Positions 5,819-7,887 of a DNA stretch of 7,887 bases are shown here, piece after piece. The stretch is from Pseudomonadota bacterium (GTDB lineage Bacteria > Pseudomonadota > Alphaproteobacteria > Rhizobiales > Xanthobacteraceae), in assembly GCA_963205465.1 (NCBI GenBank), contig CAUJKG010000398.1:1-7887 (forward strand), given 5' to 3'. The translations under genes were made by a program, and so were the position numbers. Under the pieces are notes generated by a model. That model made no database searches. It worked only from the letters and a program-made list of their open reading frames with translations, and had not been told where the DNA came from. The first letter of the stretch is position 1; the number at the start of each line of letters is the position of its first letter.

Positions 5819-7317
5819 AAACGCCCCATCGGATCGAGCGCTTCGGAAGCGTCGAGCGCGGCGGCAAGGCGATTTTGCTCGCCGTAGTACTTGGCGCGAT
5901 CCCAAAACCGCGGCTGGCCGATTCCGGTCGAGCGATGACGGCCGAGCATGTTGCCGTTCTGGTCTTCGCCAAGATAATCGTAGACGAACAGATCTTGCGT
6001 GGTGACGATATCGCCTTCCATGCCGACCACTTCCGTCACATGGGTGATGCGGCGCGAGCCGTCGCGCATACGCGAGGCCTGGATGATGACGTCGATCGAT
6101 GAAACGACCATTTCGCGGATCGTGCGCGGCGGCAAAGCGAAGCCGCCCATCGTAATCATGGATTCGAGACGCGAAAGCGCTTCGCGCGGGGAGTTCGCAT
6201 GCAGCGTTCCCATCGAGCCGTCGTGACCGGTGTTCATGGCCTGCAACAGATCGAAGGCTTCGGCGCCGCGGACTTCGCCGACGATGATACGCTCGGGGCG
6301 CATACGCAGGCAGTTGCGCACCAGATCGCGCATGGTGATCTGGCCTTCGCCTTCGAGGTTCGGTGGCCGGGTTTCTAGACGAACGACGTGCGGCTGCTGC
6401 AGCTGCAATTCCGCGGCGTCTTCGCAGGTAATGATGCGCTCGTCGTTATCGATCGCGGCGGTCAGACAGTTCAGAAGCGTCGTCTTGCCGGAACCGGTGC
6501 CGCCGGAAATCAGCGTATTGACACGGCAGCGGCCGATGATCTGCAGAAGTTCTGCGCCCGACGGCGAAATCGATCCGAACTTCACCAGATCGGAAAGCTT
6601 GAGCTTGTCCTTCTTGAACTTACGAATCGTGAGCGCGGGACCGTCGATCGAAAGCGGCGGCACGATCACGTTGACACGCGAACCATCCGGCAGGCGCGCG
6701 TCGCAGATCGGAGAGGATTCGTCGACGCGCCGGCCGATCTGGCTGACGATACGCTGGCAGATATTGTGGAGCTGCTGGTTGTCGCGGAAGCGAATCCCGG
6801 TCTGCTGAATCTTGCCTTTGACTTCGATGTAAACGGTATTGGCACCGTTCACCATGATGTCAGCGATGTCGTCGCGCGCGAGCAAGGGCTCGAGCGGACC
6901 ATAGCCGAGCACGTCGTTGCAAATGTCGTCGAGCAGTTCTTCCTGCTCGGCAATCGACATCACGACGTTCTTGATCGTGATGATTTCGATGACGATGTCG
7001 CGGATTTCCTCGCGCGCGGCAATCGGCTCGAGCTTGGCGAGCTGGGTGAGATCGATCGCTTCGATCAGCGCGCCAAAAATCTGCGCTTTGACCTCATAGA
7101 AGGATTCCGAGCGCTGATTGCTCATCATCGGCGGCGCCGACGGCGCAAGCGGCGGCGCCGGCATTGCCGCCGACATGCCGGCACTCGGCGCGAAATCGGA
7201 TACTACCGGAGGCGGCAACAGCTGGGACGGCGCAGGGGCAGGGGCCGGCGCCGGCTGGGCCGGTGCACGCGGCGTGTCCATCACGCCGCCGTTGCTGTTA
7301 CCTCTTTTACCGAACAT
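5815..7317 (-). CDS. cpaF: CpaF (TadA) secretion ATPase of the Tad pilus
   Basis: A 500-residue cytoplasmic ATPase of the type II/IV secretion (VirB11-like) superfamily that powers Tad pilus assembly as a hexamer. Residues 1-65 are a disordered Pro/Ala-rich leader; 70-230 form the N-terminal domain (GYGPLEPLLARDDIADIMVNG); 235-430 the ATPase core. Motifs seen: Walker A GGTGSGKTT (272-280, Lys278), Asp box ITCEDAAELQL (296-306), Walker B RIIVGEVRG (343-351, Glu348), and His box GHDGSMGTLHAN (364-375). All key residues are present. The ATG follows the cpaE stop by 21 nt, with a modest GGGG 6 nt upstream, and the stop overlaps the tadB start. It is expected to bind the TadB/TadC platform. Length agrees with rhizobial CpaF proteins. 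Confidence 0.97.
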   Translation of the reverse strand: MFGKRGNSNGGVMDTPRAPAQPAPAPAPAPSQLLPPPVVSDFAPSAGMSAAMPAPPLAPSAPPMMSNQRSESFYEVKAQIFGALIEAIDLTQLAKLEPIAAREEIRDIVIEIITIKNVVMSIAEQEELLDDICNDVLGYGPLEPLLARDDIADIMVNGANTVYIEVKGKIQQTGIRFRDNQQLHNICQRIVSQIGRRVDESSPICDARLPDGSRVNVIVPPLSIDGPALTIRKFKKDKLKLSDLVKFGSISPSGAELLQIIGRCRVNTLISGGTGSGKTTLLNCLTAAIDNDERIITCEDAAELQLQQPHVVRLETRPPNLEGEGQITMRDLVRNCLRMRPERIIVGEVRGAEAFDLLQAMNTGHDGSMGTLHANSPREALSRLESMITMGGFALPPRTIREMVVSSIDVIIQASRMRDGSRRITHVTEVVGMEGDIVTTQDLFVYDYLGEDQNGNMLGRHRSTGIGQPRFWDRAKYYGEQNRLAAALDASEALDPMGRL

Positions 7318-7338
7318 GCAGGACCCCGGACTTTCCGC

Positions 7339-7887
7339 TTATTTCCTCAACCCTCTGATCTTGGCGAGCAGCGGCGAGAGGAGATCGTTCTTTTGCTTCT
7401 TCGCTTCGCTGCGGCCGGTCAGCGATTTCGCAATCTGGAGGAAGATATCCGCCGTCTTATGCTTGGCGGACACTTCTGCGATCATCTGGCCGTTGTTCGC
7501 GGCGGTCCCGAACAGCTGCGGATCGAAGGGGATCGACGCGATCGGCTCGGCGCCGAGCGCCTTGGCGAAGTCGGCGGCCTTCACTTCCGGGCGCTTCGGC
7601 ATGCCGACCTGATTGAGCAAATAAAGCGGCGCACGGTCATTCGGCCGGGCAGCCCTTGCGAAATCGAAGATATTCTTGGCGTTGCGGAGATTGGCGAGAT
7701 CCGGCGCCACCACGATCAGGATATCATCTGCGCCGACGATCGCGCGCTTCGACCAACCGCTCCAGATATGCGGCAGATCGAGCACCGTGAACGGCACCGA
7801 GGCGCGCAACGTATCCAGCACCGGCTCGAACGCATCCGGACCGATGTCGTATTCGCGATCGAGTGTCGCGGGTGCGGCAAGCAGGCT
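7339..7887 (-). CDS. cpaE: CpaE (TadZ-like) MinD-superfamily ATPase of the Tad pilus (3' part)
   Basis: The C-terminal 182 residues of a protein whose start lies beyond the right edge; the frame is open to base 7887. FTVLDLPHIWSGWSKRAIV (33-51 of the visible part) is the Walker-B-like strand of CpaE, followed by ADDILIVVAPDLANLRNAKN, LYLLNQVGMPKRPEV and SIPFDPQLFGTAANNGQM, all characteristic of CpaE. The protein ends in a basic tail. CpaE/TadZ proteins are ParA/MinD-like ATPases, usually with an N-terminal receiver-like domain, that place the Tad machine at the cell pole or surface. The N-terminal domain and deviant Walker A are not in the window. It precedes cpaF by 21 nt in the same operon. 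Confidence 0.93.
   Translation of the reverse strand, partial: SLLAAPATLDREYDIGPDAFEPVLDTLRASVPFTVLDLPHIWSGWSKRAIVGADDILIVVAPDLANLRNAKNIFDFARAARPNDRAPLYLLNQVGMPKRPEVKAADFAKALGAEPIASIPFDPQLFGTAANNGQMIAEVSAKHKTADIFLQIAKSLTGRSEAKKQKNDLLSPLLAKIRGLRK

Noticed and set aside
5126..5887. Plus-strand open frame (253 residues) antisense to tadB
   Set aside because: Opposes an intact TadB with all family motifs; no domain or ribosome site supports it.
5819..5905. Longer tadB start adding 29 residues inside cpaF
   Set aside because: The extra residues are basic and unlike TadB; the downstream ATG has an ATGA coupling with the cpaF stop, an SD, and is followed at once by the first membrane helix.
7160..7270. 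GC-rich near-repeats (GCAGGGGCAGGGGCCGGCG) as a possible regulatory repeat or G-quadruplex
   Set aside because: They encode the Pro/Ala leader of CpaF in frame, which explains the low complexity.
1..7887. Search by eye for tRNA, rRNA, CRISPR arrays, insertion-sequence ends and phage genes
   Set aside because: None seen; almost all of the window is tightly packed protein-coding sequence.

Overview
The window looks like ordinary core chromosome from an alphaproteobacterium, most likely of the order Hyphomicrobiales (Bradyrhizobium/Pseudolabrys-like). This is an inference from GC-rich codon use, the Tad/Cpa pilus gene order, and protein sequences that resemble rhizobial homologues. No RNA genes, insertion sequences, CRISPR arrays or phage genes are visible. 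No stretch without a gene exceeds 150 bases.

Right half (about 3856-7887, minus strand): the distal part of a Tad (tight adherence / Flp-type) pilus operon, transcribed right to left as cpaE (3' part only), cpaF, tadB, tadC. The genes are packed tightly: 21 nt between cpaE and cpaF, a 4-nt ATGA overlap between cpaF and tadB, and 10 nt between tadB and tadC. CpaE is the MinD-like localisation ATPase, CpaF the hexameric secretion ATPase, and TadB and TadC the paired inner-membrane platform proteins. Upstream genes (pilin, cpaA-D) would lie beyond the right edge.

Middle (2996-3802, plus strand): a TPR lipoprotein matching TadD. It is on the opposite strand and converges on tadC. A hairpin between the two stop codons is a candidate shared terminator. 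The pilotin-like TadD is therefore separated transcriptionally from the rest of the apparatus and has its own promoter region, which it shares with the divergent aminopeptidase. That 147-bp region contains a CtrA-like palindromic motif and two potential leader hairpins.

Left half (1-2848, minus strand): a compact gene string running M17 (leucyl-type) aminopeptidase, MarR-family regulator, cytoplasmic SH3-SH3-NlpC/P60 endopeptidase, then the 5' end of a flavodoxin-fold NAD(P)H oxidoreductase. The MarR and NlpC genes overlap by ATGA. The absence of a signal peptide and the SH3b-NlpC/P60 layout recall the YkfC class of enzymes that break down imported cell-wall peptides. An aminopeptidase upstream would fit a peptide-recycling unit, but this is inference.

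I see no clear sign of a new system. The items most worth a second look are the aminopeptidase/MarR/NlpC operon, the uncertain MarR N-terminus, and the regulatory sequence ahead of tadD.
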